Source of the DNA: Podochytrium sp. JEL0797 | Taxonomy: Eukaryota > Chytridiomycota > Chytridiomycetes > Chytridiales > Chytriomycetaceae | NCBI GenBank assembly: GCA_027596195.1 | Contig: JADGJG010000616.1 | Coordinates: 1 to 15,467 of the forward strand | Reading direction: 5' to 3' | DNA length: 15,467 bases | Shown here: positions 1 through 10,315 of the stretch, in pieces | Numbering within the stretch: position 1 is the stretch's first letter | Layout: every line of letters begins with the position of its first letter | Notes under the pieces: generated by a model | Told to the model about the DNA's origin: nothing | The model's input: the letters and a program-made list of their open reading frames with translations, nothing else | Database searches by the model: none | Made by a program: the position numbers and the translations under genes

Positions 1-3
1 GAC

Positions 4-2563
4 ATGAACTTTGGCAAAAAGAAGGGACACCTGCCTCAGCTGGGCACCAGTGGTTCCTTGTCACCGCATGGGATGTCAATCCACTCGCCGACTTTGGTGC
101 AGCGCACTTCGTCGTCGTCGAACCTCGTTGGCCTTGGTTCTTCGTCGCCCAACACGCCGTCGTCGCCGCTGTCGTCGTTTCTTGCGCCCAAGAAACACGT
201 TGCGTTCGCCACGCAGCTCGCGCAGACTTTGACGCCGCTGTCGCCCTCGTCGCTGTCGCCAGTGTCGCCAAAGTCGCCGCGCTCGTTTGGCCGCGAACAC
301 GCTTTGCAGCTCAAGAACGCCTGGATCGCCCTGTCTTTCTGTCTGTGCGGCGGTATGTCCTAGAGAGTTAGATAGAGAGCCAACCCTAACCCATCGAGTA
401 AACAAACTAGGCCGCCAGCGCGACCGCATCGTCATCTCAGTCCTTCTCGTACTGTTTTTTGGCCTCGTCGCCACCCTCCTTGCCTCATTCGCAATCCACA
501 TCGATACGCAGCATCATATCCATCCAATGCTGCCCACCTCAAATGCCTCTGCCCTCGACCCAACAGACCATGCACTCTTGACCCTCGAAACTGGATTTCC
601 CGAATACGTCCCCGACTTTGGCCTCACCACTGGTGATACAATCTACTCGCGCGACTGGTACGCTGATCGCAACTACGGAATCGTCATTGATGCCGGAAGC
701 TCGGGCTCCCGTCTCTTGATTTACTCATGGAAAGTCTTCGATCACCCATCTCAATCAAGCGGCCTACCGCGGATCGAAAGGTCCATTCCTGAAGATCTCA
801 TCGCAAACGGCGCAGAATGGTCGAAATCAATCACACCCGGCCTCTCGTCCTTGTATTCGAAAAAACTCGGTTCCCCATCCCAACCCCAAGTTTCAGAATA
901 CCTCTCCCCGCTGCTCCAATTCGCCGAATCATTGATCCCAAAACACCTTCACTCCACGACCCCAATATACCTCTTCGCCACCGCCGGAATGCGTCTCGTC
1001 CCCGACCCTGCACGCACCCAAATCCTCACCCACGCGTGCGAAACGGTTCAAACCACATACAAATTCGACACCCGCGGCGGCTGCACGCGTCAATTCCGCG
1101 TCATCTCAGGAGAAGCCGAAGGCCTCTTTGGCTGGGCCGCCGTCAACTATCTCAACGGCGGATTCACCTCCCCATCCTCCCAATCCCCACCTCCCCCGTC
1201 ACCCGCATCCCCGCATACATTCGGATTCATGGATATGGGTGGTGCATCAATGCAAATCGCTTTTGAACCCGTTGAGGCAATGAAAGAGTTGCATCGGAAC
1301 GATTTGACGGGCGTAGTGTTGCGCGATTTAGACGGCCGTGAGGTGTTGCATCAAGTGTTTGTGTCGACATTTCTTGGGTTTGGCGCAAACGAGGCGAGGA
1401 GGCGGTATTTGGAAGGAATGGCTGTTGCGGCGGGATTCTCGGTGAATTTGGACAAACGGCGGCGGCGAGACGACGTCGTTTCGAACGCGCCGGAAACTCA
1501 AGACTCGAACAGCAACAACATACCATCATCTGACTCCTCCTCCGACGTTCCCTCTTCAACACCCCAAAATATCACCGCTGCAATCCCTTCCTCCTCCACC
1601 CAAACCTCCTTCCCAACCCTCACGGACCCCTGCCTCCCACCGGGCCTGATTCTCGACTCGGACCCATCCCTCGCACGTGTAGATCCACTTCCAGCCCTAG
1701 TGGGAAACGGATCTCTCCTCGAATGTCTCTCCGCCCTCAACCCGCATCTGCACAAGGACCTCGAGTGCCCAGACACGCCTTGTCTCTTTAACGGACATCA
1801 CGCGCCGATTGCAAACTTTTCTTTACATAGATTTATCGGGATTAGTGAATATTGTGAGTGTTATTTGGTTTCGATTGCGCGCGCTTCGTTTTTTTTTTGA
1901 CCACAAGCGGTACTTTAGATTACACTCCTTCGTCCGTACATGGTGCCGTCTCCGACCAAGGCATCTACTACTTTGACGAATTCGTTGTAAGTCCCATCAT
2001 TCCCCTCACACCACCCCCCAACACTCAAACCCCACCCCCAGAAAAGCGCCGACAAAATCTGCAAACTCCCCTGGTCCACGCAACTCCCCTCCACAACCAC
2101 CCCAACCCAACTCTCCCGCCTCCAACTCCTCTGCTTCAAATCCGCATGGATACTCGAAATCCTCCACGAAGGCTTCGAATTCCCACGCACAGAACTCCTC
2201 CCTTCCACAACATCCCCGCAAGGAAACCCCTTCACACCCGCGAACGAAATCTCCGGGTTCCCCATAACATGGACCACAGGCGTGATCCTCTTCCACATTT
2301 GTTCCACAATCGCCAAACCCGCCCCGCACCAACCCACAACCGACTCAACGATCCGATTATTCCTGTTTTCATTATGCCTCATCGTCGGCACACTCCTCTC
2401 GATCGTATTCTGGCGTCGATACCGCCGCGCGAATGCGAGTGCGCAACGGAGGCGAGGGTCGAGAGTGGACGCGCAGGATTTGACCTCGTTCTGGCCGAAT
2501 CAGATGGATGAGGAGATTTTGTTGGGGAATATGCTGCCGAGGGGGAGTTTGGATCGTGTTTAA
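4..2563 (+). CDS. GDA1/CD39-family nucleoside phosphatase (apyrase), two membrane anchors
   Basis: Four exons fit one frame: 4-352, 411-1853, 1919-1986 and 2042-2563 (793 codons plus stop). Intron 1 has donor GTATGT and a CTAAC branch site; introns 2 and 3 have donors GTGAGT and GTAAGT. The protein has a Ser/Pro-rich N-terminal tail of about 120 residues, a membrane helix near residues 123-147, the apyrase domain, and a second helix near 727-746 followed by an Arg-rich tail. Apyrase conserved regions are visible: DAGSSGSRL (about 210), ATAGMR (306), SGEAEGLFGW (349, the catalytic-Glu region), DMGGASMQI (391) and a late ISGFPITWTTG. A Ser/Thr/Pro-rich insert lies near residues 465-510. The family hydrolyses nucleoside di- and triphosphates; Golgi members remove GDP/UDP left by glycosyl transfer, and plasma-membrane members act on external nucleotides. 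Which compartment applies is not shown here. The ATG is three bases from the window edge, so an upstream start cannot be excluded. Confidence 0.9.
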
Positions 2564-2823
2564 ATTGGAGAGGGGGTGGGGGGGTATAGATATTATTAAA
2601 AAGCGAGTAATTTATTCCAAATTGGAGGACGCATTGATTATTAGATAATATGTGATTCGTGTGCTGTTTCAGTGTCGCGACTTTCGGCGCCTTCTCGCAC
2701 ACTCTCTCGATATCCTCATAATTTCCCACCCATTCCGAATGGTAGACTGCCACGCGAGTATGGGCTTGTGCGGACACTGCGGCTTTCTTCGCATTTTTTT
2801 GCTCCCGCATCCATCGAAATCGA
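2564..2823 (+). other. Intergenic region between apyrase and symporter
   Basis: These 260 bases hold the apyrase 3' flank and the presumed symporter promoter. A G-rich run (near 2571-2583) is followed by an AT-rich stretch (about 2585-2650) that could hold 3'-processing signals. I see no convincing coding sequence. Confidence 0.4.
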
Positions 2824-4777
2824 ATGGCCGCCAACTTCACGAGCGACGTTGTGTTTTCCGGCACTGCCAACACGATTGGTCTTGCCCTTTCCTTCTCGAC
2901 TTACGTCCTGGTATGCATGTGGATCATCCAACCCAAATGATCCATCGTGACTGATTTCACCCCCTCCCCTCATTCGTGCCGACCACGATAACACCACCAC
3001 AACAACACACAGTTTGGAGTGGCCGCATTAGCCTACTCTCTCTACTCGCTCTCCAAGAACCCACAGAGCACCGACTTCTTCATCACAGCGAGAAACACGG
3101 CGAACCTGTTCAAGATCACATGGTCGTGGCTTGCCGCCAATATGGGCTCCTGGATTCTGTACACGTGCGCGTTTCAAGCTCCCGGAGCCAATTATGGAAT
3201 GAACGGGTTGGTGATCAACGCGATTGTGACGGGTGCGTGGTTTTTGATTCTGCATTCGATATCTCACCCGAATCGTTATCGCTTCAATCTCCCTTTGATC
3301 CTCACTCGATCCTTATCTCAAACCTGATTTCGAACATCAGGTCTCCCCATGCCGCTCGTCGCCCACATGGGAGATTACGTGCGTAAACACGTCCCCAAAG
3401 CTTCCTCCGTCACTGGATACGCCAAATGGCGGTTTGGACGCACGCTGCAGGTCATCATGATGATCCAGATTCTGCAGTCTCTCGTTATGGGAACCATCAC
3501 GGAGTACACGACGATTGGAGGAATCTTTTTGACCTTCTTTGGCGTGCAGCCGTACATTCCGATCATTGTATGTGGTGTGATTGTGATGACTTGTGAGTGC
3601 TTTTTACTTCGATCTCTATCTCCGACACTTTTTTTTGACCACCACCCCCCACTCCCACAGACACTGCCGTCGGAGGAATGTTCGTCTCTATCATCACCGA
3701 CGTTTGGCAATCCATCACGGCTCTCGTCCTGCTCGTCATCACGACCATTTACCTCAGCATCTCCTTCAAAGGCTTCGACTTCCCCCCAATGCCAGACTAC
3801 CTCGCCATCACGACACCAGGCTGGCAAGCCATCGCAACCCTCGGAATCCCATACATGTGCCTCACTCTCTTCAACGAAGGCGCCTGGCAGCGCGTCTGGG
3901 CCGCCGAGAACCCACGTACTGGGAAAATCGGCGCCTGGATCGCCTGTGGACTCTTGATCCTGATCACATTCACGCTCGGATTCGGTGGAACGCTCGCGTA
4001 TTGGTCCGGACGCGCCGACGAAACCTCCAACCCGAACCTGTCCTTCTTCCTCGCATTCTCGGACGGATCTGGCACCGGATCGGTTTCAATCACAATCCTC
4101 TTGATTATGTTTGCGGTCGCAATGAATGAAGCCGCCATCGACACGTTCCAAAACGCCGTCACGGACACTGTCACCAACATTGGAACCGTGTTTGGGTTCT
4201 CCTTCTCCCTGAACGTGGTTCGCATGATCGTTTTGGTCATGCAAGTGCCGATTGTGATTGCCGCGTCGTACTTGGCCACCGCCGAGACCAATATTTTGAA
4301 CATGTTTTTGCTCAACAACCAATTGTCGACGAGCATGTTTTTGCCACTTGCGGCGGGGATGATTCCCAGATTGAATCGCGTGATTTCCACGTTTTCCGTG
4401 CTGATGGCGATTAGTGAGTGCCTTTTCGAAATCCTTGCCCAAATTGTTTTTTCTAAATCAACCTCCCAAAAGTCACTTCCATCACCTCCGTCCTCATCCT
4501 CGGCACCACCATGTACGGCGACTTCCTCACCGGCCTCCAAGCTTTCTTCTGGTCCTCCTCGTACGTTTGGCAACCTTTTGTCCTGGCCCCCTGCGTTTCG
4601 GTGGCCGCATTGGCGTTCTGGTCCGCCGTGGACTTGTCCGTGCGTAAAATGATGGGATGGGAGATGCCTGACCTTCCTGCGGAATCGTTGTTGGAGGCAA
4701 AGACGCGTCGCGAGGAGGAGGATGCCGACGTTTCCTCGATTGTTTCTGAGGAAACTGATTTCAAGGCGGTTTCTTAA
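2824..4777 (+). CDS. Sodium:solute symporter family transporter
   Basis: Five exons join in frame: 2824-2910, 3013-3232, 3341-3592, 3661-4413 and 4473-4777, giving 538 residues. Donors are GTATGC, GTGCGT, GTGAGT and GTGAGT. The product is very hydrophobic with about 12-13 membrane helices. It carries a family-like motif at residues 188-203 (TAVGGMF...TDVWQ, recreated exactly across intron 3), and a later AWQRVWAAE motif also typical of the superfamily. A charged cytoplasmic tail rich in Glu, Arg and Ser ends the protein. Members move urea, polyamines, proline, sugars or anions with sodium or protons across the plasma membrane; fungal relatives include urea transporter Dur3. The substrate cannot be read from the sequence. 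The start is chosen because the short first exon encodes the first helix and splices in phase. The gene lies 260 bases downstream of the apyrase on the same strand, with no sign of shared transcription. Confidence 0.88.
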
Positions 4778-5064
4778 ATTCCGTGAGCACTCTCTCTTTC
4801 TCTCTCTGTTTCCCTCTTTGGAAACACCCCTTTCCTCCTTTTATTCTTTCCTGTGAGCCAAAACGGGAGCCCCACACCCCCCTTTAATTTTTTGTTGTGC
4901 TTTTCTTTTCTGCTGTTGTTCTGTTTCTCCTCCCTCTCTTTCTTCTTGGCTGAGAACTTGAAACCGTTAACCACCCGATCACGGTAATGCGTGCGAGGGG
5001 AATTTGGCTCACTCGTTGTTTTTTTTAAATAAATACAAATCGATTTTCGAATAGGTATTCAAGG
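4778..5064. other. Symporter 3' flank with polypyrimidine tract
   Basis: These 287 bases lie between convergent genes. The left part is strongly pyrimidine-rich on the + strand (about 4788-4960, with CT repeats near 4790-4808), typical of a low-complexity 3' flank. A canonical AATAAA lies at 5028-5033 on the + strand and could serve as the symporter polyadenylation signal. No coding sequence is supported here. Confidence 0.45.
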
Positions 5065-5833
5065 TCACTTGAAAAAAAAACCCGTCAAAACTATCCCAAC
5101 AAACAACCCAGCAACACACAACCCCAACACCCTCCCATCCACATCCTTCTGTTTATACCACACAAGCCCGACCAACGCAACCCCATATCCAAAACACTGC
5201 ACACCCGTGACTCCCGTCCCAAAGATCAGCATACTCATCACCACAGCAGGATATCCTTGACAATGCCCGACAAACACATGACGAGACTCGATGTTTTACC
5301 AATCAAAAACACGACAGCAATGTTGAGAAGAAGCGCAATGGAGCAGTTGAGAATAAGGACGCGAAACCCGACATGCTGCTGAAACATGGGGAACGAGAGG
5401 TGCGGGCCTTCAATAAGGAGACAAGCCACCCCATTCATAACAGCACAAACCTAAACAATGTCTCCTTTTTGAGAACAGTTTGGGGTGGGGAAAGCAAAAG
5501 AACTATACAACTCACCGGCGCGAAATAATACAACGACACCAACGGATCCATTTTTTACTCCTTCAACAGCTGCTGCACCATGACCAACCGCGTTGTCTCA
5601 GTCGCAATCCCCACAACTTGAAACACAACTCCAAGAAGCACAAAATCAAAGGTAGTTGGATCGCTGCTGGCACAAGCAGTAGAAACGCCGGTGAGGGTTG
5701 TGTTACAGACACAGGTTGAATTGGATTTGCAAGCGGCGGCTTCTTAGGCAACAAAGCTCATGGCACTGACGCATTGTGCAGATTGGCCCGCAACGCTTGT
5801 AGCCGAAATGGCAAGAGTCAGAATAATCAACAT
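5065..5833 (-). pseudogene. Decayed triose-phosphate/nucleotide-sugar transporter C-half joined to a secreted Cys-rich start
   Basis: On the minus strand, exon 5833-5516 and exon 5450-5065 are separated by a good intron (5515-5451, donor GTGAGT). From about 5620 downward the translation matches the C-terminal half of the TPT/DMT transporter family: a TRLVMVQQLL segment, KMDPLVSLYYFAP, then after the intron KTSSLVMCLSGIVKD and FGYGVALVGLVWYK, close to the family's last helices. Three lesions break it: in-frame stops at 5746-5744 and 5557-5555, and a one-base frameshift near 5240-5250 after GIVKDILL. The same frame upstream begins with a textbook signal peptide (MLIILTLAISATSVAGQ) and a Cys-rich stretch spaced roughly C-x12-C-x5-C-x-C-x10-C. 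No N-terminal half of the transporter was found. Intact family members export sugar phosphates or nucleotide sugars across organelle membranes. Sequencing error could explain one lesion but not easily all three. Confidence 0.72.
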
Positions 5834-5896
5834 TATTTTTGGAATGAAAACCGCATGATGATCATTGTTTAAACTTAGTCACCATCCTGGGTTATT

Positions 5897-7397
5897 TCAG
5901 CATTTATATCGCTCCGCCAAAACTCCAGCCCAACCACCCACATTTTCTTCAAACCTTCCCGGCCCACGCTTCAAATGACAAGTGGTCCCATTCATCACCC
6001 ACGCGACACACTGTTTCACGGACTCGCAAAACGCCAAACACGCTTCAACACTTTTCATCTCCTTAGACTTCATTTCCCTTCCAACAACACCAGTGTTATT
6101 TCGCATGCGAAGCTCCTGAGCACCTCCCGACACGCGTGAAGGCGGGTTGCGGAAATGGTAATTGTAAAACACACCCCCCATCGTACCGGAACTGCTCTGC
6201 TGCGTATCAAAGAGGGCTTGCATTTGGTGTGGCAGCACTTTGTGGAAGACTTTTGGTCGCTCGCACGCGTTGTCGGGATATGTGAAGTCTGCGTTGGGAC
6301 TGGAGAATGTCCATTTTTACTTTCTGATAGTTGAAAACAGATGAAAAACTTACGGTGCTTGATATAATCCGTCCGTGCCAGACATCAATACGCCAGCATC
6401 CCGCATGCAAAGTCCCACGCGGACATCACCAGCTGCCAAAATATGGCATCAGAACAGACTCAAGGAACCACAATTTGATGGGAATCAAACTCACCCGGAC
6501 ACTCCTGATATTCCATAATGCACTGATTCACAATATCCGCCATCATTTTCATGGCTCCTCGCGAAACAACGATCCCCACCCCTCCATGCGCAAAAGTCGG
6601 ACCGTCCCCAAAGTTTTGCACACCACCGCACCCGGCAAAGATGTTTCCTTGGCCAATGTAATAGGGCTTCTTGGGATTGAGGGTCTTGAGGAACGTGGAA
6701 TAATTTTCGAGGAAAACTGAATCATGTTATTGAGATCCAGTTAGAATAAGTGGAACTCGAGGGTAGAAGCTCGCACACCATACGCGTCGTCGTCAATCAT
6801 AATGAACCATTCAGAATCGGGGAATCGAGAGTACAGCATTTGGAACCCGGGAAGGAATTTGTGCGCGTCCATCTCCCTGTTTTGAATTCAATATAGTAAG
6901 TCACTGGCAATTAACGGAATAACAGGTGCTAGGACTTACCATCCTTTCTGTCCGATCCCAGACGAAGCAACGCGATCCTCTCTCCTCAAAATCTCCGATA
7001 CCGTCTCAGAACCATCCCCACCGCCATTCGCTATCCGTTCTTTCACCAATCTCCCTCCTGCATGCTCAAAAACTTCAGTCAGCGCATCTTGAACCTCAAT
7101 ATCTCCAATTCGAATTCCAGTCGTATCGCCAATCACCAACACGTTCTGGGCCTCACTCAAAAAAGTCACAACCTGCGCCATGGCTCTCGAAGCAGCCGTC
7201 TCAGACCCCGTTTTCAATGCGATGGCGATATTGGGAAACTTTTTTTCGGTTCGGTGGGCTTGTGAGTTTGGGGCTTGCGAAGTTGATGTGGAAAACTTTG
7301 TCGCAGCAGGATCCGGTAAATGCAAAAGCAGTAGGAACAGAAACAGAGTTGCGAGGACAGAGGACAGGAGAAGTGCGAGCCGATGGTTGATGTTCAT
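5897..7397 (-). CDS. GT31/fringe-like glycosyltransferase with C-terminal PAN-like domain
   Basis: Five minus-strand exons join in frame: 7397-6940, 6876-6779, 6716-6495, 6432-6354 and 6299-5897 (419 residues). The introns are 63, 62, 62 and 54 bases, all GT-AG. It is a type II membrane protein: a short cytoplasmic N-terminus, a signal anchor at residues about 6-27, a Ser/Thr/Ala-rich stem, then the catalytic domain. The metal-binding DXD-type motif is IDDDAY at residues 180-185, preceded by WFIM. A later FAHGGVGIVVSRGAMK stretch matches the acceptor-side region of DUF604/fringe-like enzymes. The last 51 residues (about 369-419) contain five cysteines in a PAN/Apple-like pattern (C373, C377, C383, C393, C419). 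Relatives transfer galactose or other sugars to glycoproteins in the Golgi; donor and acceptor are unknown here. The gene is divergent from the bestrophin gene. Confidence 0.88.
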
Positions 7398-7720
7398 GAT
7401 TTGCTGTGACTTTTTTTAGTGAAGAGTTCGAACTCTGCGCTAAATGCAAATCACGATTTGGATAACAAAGCCGTATGTAGAACCCGAAGGCGACGCGGTT
7501 TTTAGGACATGCGGAAACAATGGAAAGAGGAAGAAGAGGGAGGGGGGAAGGGCGATTTAGAGCTCTCCTTTGCCATGGAATCAATGCGAGAATGGATTGT
7601 GATTATTTGGGCGAAATGAACGATCCGAATAAGGGGGGGGGGTGACACCGAAGTCACGTGCGGTGCGGCGGGGCAAAGTGGAGATTTTTGCGGAACAGAA
7701 TTTTCCAAAATTAATCCGGA
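7398..7720. promoter_or_regulatory. Divergent intergenic region with CACGTG E-box
   Basis: This 323-base region separates the divergently transcribed glycosyltransferase and bestrophin genes, so it must contain both promoters. A palindromic GTCACGTG lies at 7653-7660, 61 bases before the bestrophin ATG; CACGTG is the core bound by bHLH factors of the Cbf1/Pho4/USF type. A run of ten G lies at 7633-7642, and a purine-rich (+ strand) tract lies near 7518-7555. No clear TATA box was seen. Functional relevance of the E-box is inferred from the motif alone. Confidence 0.35.
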
Positions 7721-9143
7721 ATGAGCTCGCTCGGCGAACCCACGCACACAGTCAAGCACCGCCCGTCGACGGCCTCGGATCTCCTTGCCCGCATGTCAGA
7801 CGTGGAGAGCGTGGAGAACAAGGAGACGAAGGAAAGCACCGAAAGGACGGGGAATGAGTTCAATGAGAGCTGGTTCTCGTTCATCACCGTCAAGGGATCC
7901 GTGCTGGGCAACATTGTCGTTCCCGGAGTCATCTTCACGATCTGGGGGGTTATTTGGACCTCTGTGTACATGGAAACCAACTTCAAGGTCTTGTTTCCAA
8001 ACTCGCAGGCCTTAATTTCCATCATTTCGTTTGGTGCGTCCCTTCTTTTTGTTTTACCTTCTCGTGCGGGCAGGGATCATCAACCCGGGACATGTTCTTG
8101 AACTGCAGCCTCAACTGGCCCGTTTTGGTTGGGACGGACTCGCGGACTTAAAATTTCCCAATTTGGAACTGACTCTGAACACCCCATACAGTCGTCGCCC
8201 TCATTTTGGGTTACCGAACCAATGCGGCCTACGATCGCTATTGGGAAGCTAGAAAGGTCTGGTCGACGCTCGTCACGCACTCGAGGAACCTCTCGCGTGC
8301 GATTTGGTGCTCCACGAACACACAAGGAAACTCTCAATACGAAATCGAAAGACTGGGCGCCATCAATTTGGTTCTTGCTTATGCTGTCGCGACCAAGCAT
8401 TACTTGCGGGATGAAGTGGGACATAACGTGAGTTTTCCTTGTCGACTTGGTTTGTTGCTGATTTTTCCCGCCCGCCCTTCAAAAATTAGTATTCCGACCT
8501 CGCCCACCTCCTCATTCACGTGCCAAAGTTTCGCCCCGGAAACCCTGTCCCAGCCGGAAACATTCCTCTCGAAATCGCTCTACTCTTGACGGAATACGTG
8601 AGAAATGCCGAACGCGACAAAATCATTGAAGCGACTCCCAAGACGGTCATGAACGGATGTATTGCTGGCATGCTCGAATGCCTCACGAACTTCGAGCGCA
8701 TTCGCAACACTCCCATTCCTTTGGCTTACGCGATCCACCTGAAACACATTCTCGTTCTGTTTTTGTCGGCCATTCCTTTCCAGATTCCTCAAGTCCTCGG
8801 GTAAGATCGTTTCTTTTCTTCGTTCTCTCTTCTTCTCTTAAATGCGACACACAGATGGCTTGCAATTCCCGTCATGGCCATCGCGTCCTTCACTCTCCTC
8901 GGAATCGAAAGCATCTCCAGCGAAATCGAGCAGGTTTGATCCCTTTTTGATTTCCCCTTAAAACAACGCGCTAATACCAGTACCCAGCCTTTCGGTTACG
9001 ACATCAACGATCTGAAACTCAACGAATTCTGCAACATCTTGAGACTCGAGCTGGACCAAGTGACGCACAGTGCCCCAAATTCGAGAGACGTGGAGGGTTG
9101 GGATTTGGGATTGTTGTTGGATTCCAAGAACAAGCACATTTGA
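7721..9143 (+). CDS. Bestrophin-like (UPF0187) anion channel
   Basis: Five exons join in frame: 7721-8033, 8192-8427, 8490-8800, 8855-8933 and 8988-9143, giving 364 residues. Introns are 158, 62, 54 and 54 bases; the last has an unusual donor (GTTTGA) but a CTAAT branch site and is needed to keep IEQ-PFGYDINDL together. After a charged N-terminal tail of about 50 residues come two hydrophobic segments, then the family signature RTNAAYDRYWEARKVW, a mid-protein cytoplasmic helical region, two more membrane segments (HILVLFLSAIPFQ and WLAIPVMAIASFTLLG) and the conserved PFGYDINDL motif near the end. Bestrophins and their microbial relatives form pentameric chloride or other anion channels. Fungal members sit in plasma or organelle membranes. 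Length is typical of fungal UPF0187 proteins. The start has an A-rich upstream context and no earlier in-frame ATG. Confidence 0.9.
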
Positions 9144-9300
9144 TTCTCGACTTCTTTTTCCTCATTCTTTATTAAAACCCGGTCTTTTTATGAAATATAA
9201 AACCCCTGCTTTCATGGTTTGGCGCGTGTTTTCGGAAACCCCCGCGCTCTCCATAAACTTTCTCAACTTCACTTTAACGATACCAACTACAAGGAAGATC
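9144..9300 (+). other. Bestrophin 3' flank
   Basis: These 157 bases separate the bestrophin stop from the first receptor repeat. AT-rich motifs (TTTATTAAAA near 9167, ATGAAATATAAAA near 9190) could serve as 3'-processing signals for the bestrophin transcript. No gene is seen. Confidence 0.35.
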
Positions 9301-10314
9301 TTTATAAAAAATAACACAGATATAAGTTAAAAAAAGCTTCCAAATACGGCCGTTGAAAATACATGATCAAAATGGGACTCAGAATCACGTCCAGCGCCAG
9401 CGTGATGGATGCCGCAAAATCCAACCACTGGACATCGACACCACCCTGCCGGATAGCCGAGTAACAGAATGCAGGAATATAACACACCGCCAGACAGAGT
9501 GGCATGTTGATCTTAAGGTGCGTTTGACATGTCGAAACAGCCGCAAGTGGAGGACGACGACGGCGACGGCAACCGGAATGAACGTCAAGCCCAAGAGGAT
9601 GAAATAGCCGCGAGCTTTTTGGGGAAAGTAAGGAGAGACGGGAGGAGCCCTCAAGAAAATCCAGACGTAACATGCGGATAAGGCGGCACCAAGAAGCAGG
9701 AAACAGCACATGGTCGCGCTTTTCATCTCACGCGAATGAAGCACTCGTTGGTGTCTATCGATGGCGAGGAACAGGTTCGCCACAAGCGTGAATACGGTGA
9801 AGGTCATTTGGACGCCGCCAAGAACCTGGCTGGGCATGGCTGAGCAGTCCGGTGTTGTGCAATAATATGTCCCGGGCCAACCAAGATACAATACACTGAT
9901 GGCCATGCGCACCAGACTCGTGCCAATGAAACACGCCAACAGCATCGCAATCGTCTTGCCCAGCTTGTTTCGAATAAGCTGCGGTACTCGGAACGCTGCC
10001 GTCAACAGCAGCGAGTTCAGAATAAGGCCACTGCCATAGATGACCAGGAGGGCAATGTTCTCTGCAGTCTCGACCGTCCGCACGATGTCGCTGGTGGTGT
10101 CGGCAATGTTGGATGCTGCGGAAGACATCGGGAGGGTGGGCGGGCAATCTCCTCGCATTGGAGATTTGTTTTCTTGGCACTTCTTCGACCTTCGTTTCTA
10201 CAGGAATCACTATCTATTTGGCGGCTGTTTCCCCAAGGTGTGGTATGCTGAAAACCGGGGCCCGAGGAATTTTAAATAAGAATTCGTCCTTTTAACCACC
10301 CCCGGCATTAACTA
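9301..10314 (-). repeat. Tandem receptor repeat, unit A (1014 bases)
   Basis: This is the leftmost of three direct repeats. It is anchored at TTTATAAAAAAT, which recurs at 9301, 10315 and 11444. The unit spans the receptor coding region plus about 157 bases of upstream DNA. It is 115 bases shorter than unit B because of an internal deletion. Confidence 0.9.
9302..10158 (-). pseudogene. GPCR copy A, frameshifted by a loop 3/helix 6 deletion
   Basis: This copy starts with the same N-terminus as the intact copy B and stays open from ATG 10158 through helices 1-5, including the AIDRHQRV motif. About 115 bases are missing, relative to B, at roughly 9506-9507 (minus-strand order: after KRTLRS). 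The missing part encodes the loop with the ALASPTGF...PLEEYALQL segment. Because 115 is not a multiple of three, the frame then shifts into an unrelated tail ending at 9385 (257 residues). The original frame for helices 6 and 7 survives downstream, with stop at 9302-9304. In B, GGCAT flanks both ends of the lost segment, which suggests deletion between short direct repeats. Other differences from B cluster in helix 4. It could make a five-helix protein, but not a complete receptor. Confidence 0.82.
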
Positions 10315-10315
10315 T

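Noticed and set aside
1227..1562. Antisense frame inside the apyrase
   Set aside because: Low-complexity Arg/Ser-rich translation opposite conserved apyrase regions.
2379..2873. Minus-strand frame of 164 codons across the apyrase end and symporter start
   Set aside because: It overlaps two real genes on the opposite strand and has no recognisable composition or domain.
3797..4573. Long minus-strand open frame (258 codons) opposite the symporter
   Set aside because: It lies wholly antisense to well-supported transporter exons, crosses the intron at 4414-4472 and shows no domain; it is a shadow of the codon use on the other strand.
6926..7390. Plus-strand frame of 154 codons opposite glycosyltransferase exon 1
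   Set aside because: Antisense to a coherent signal-anchor and stem coding region; no independent support.
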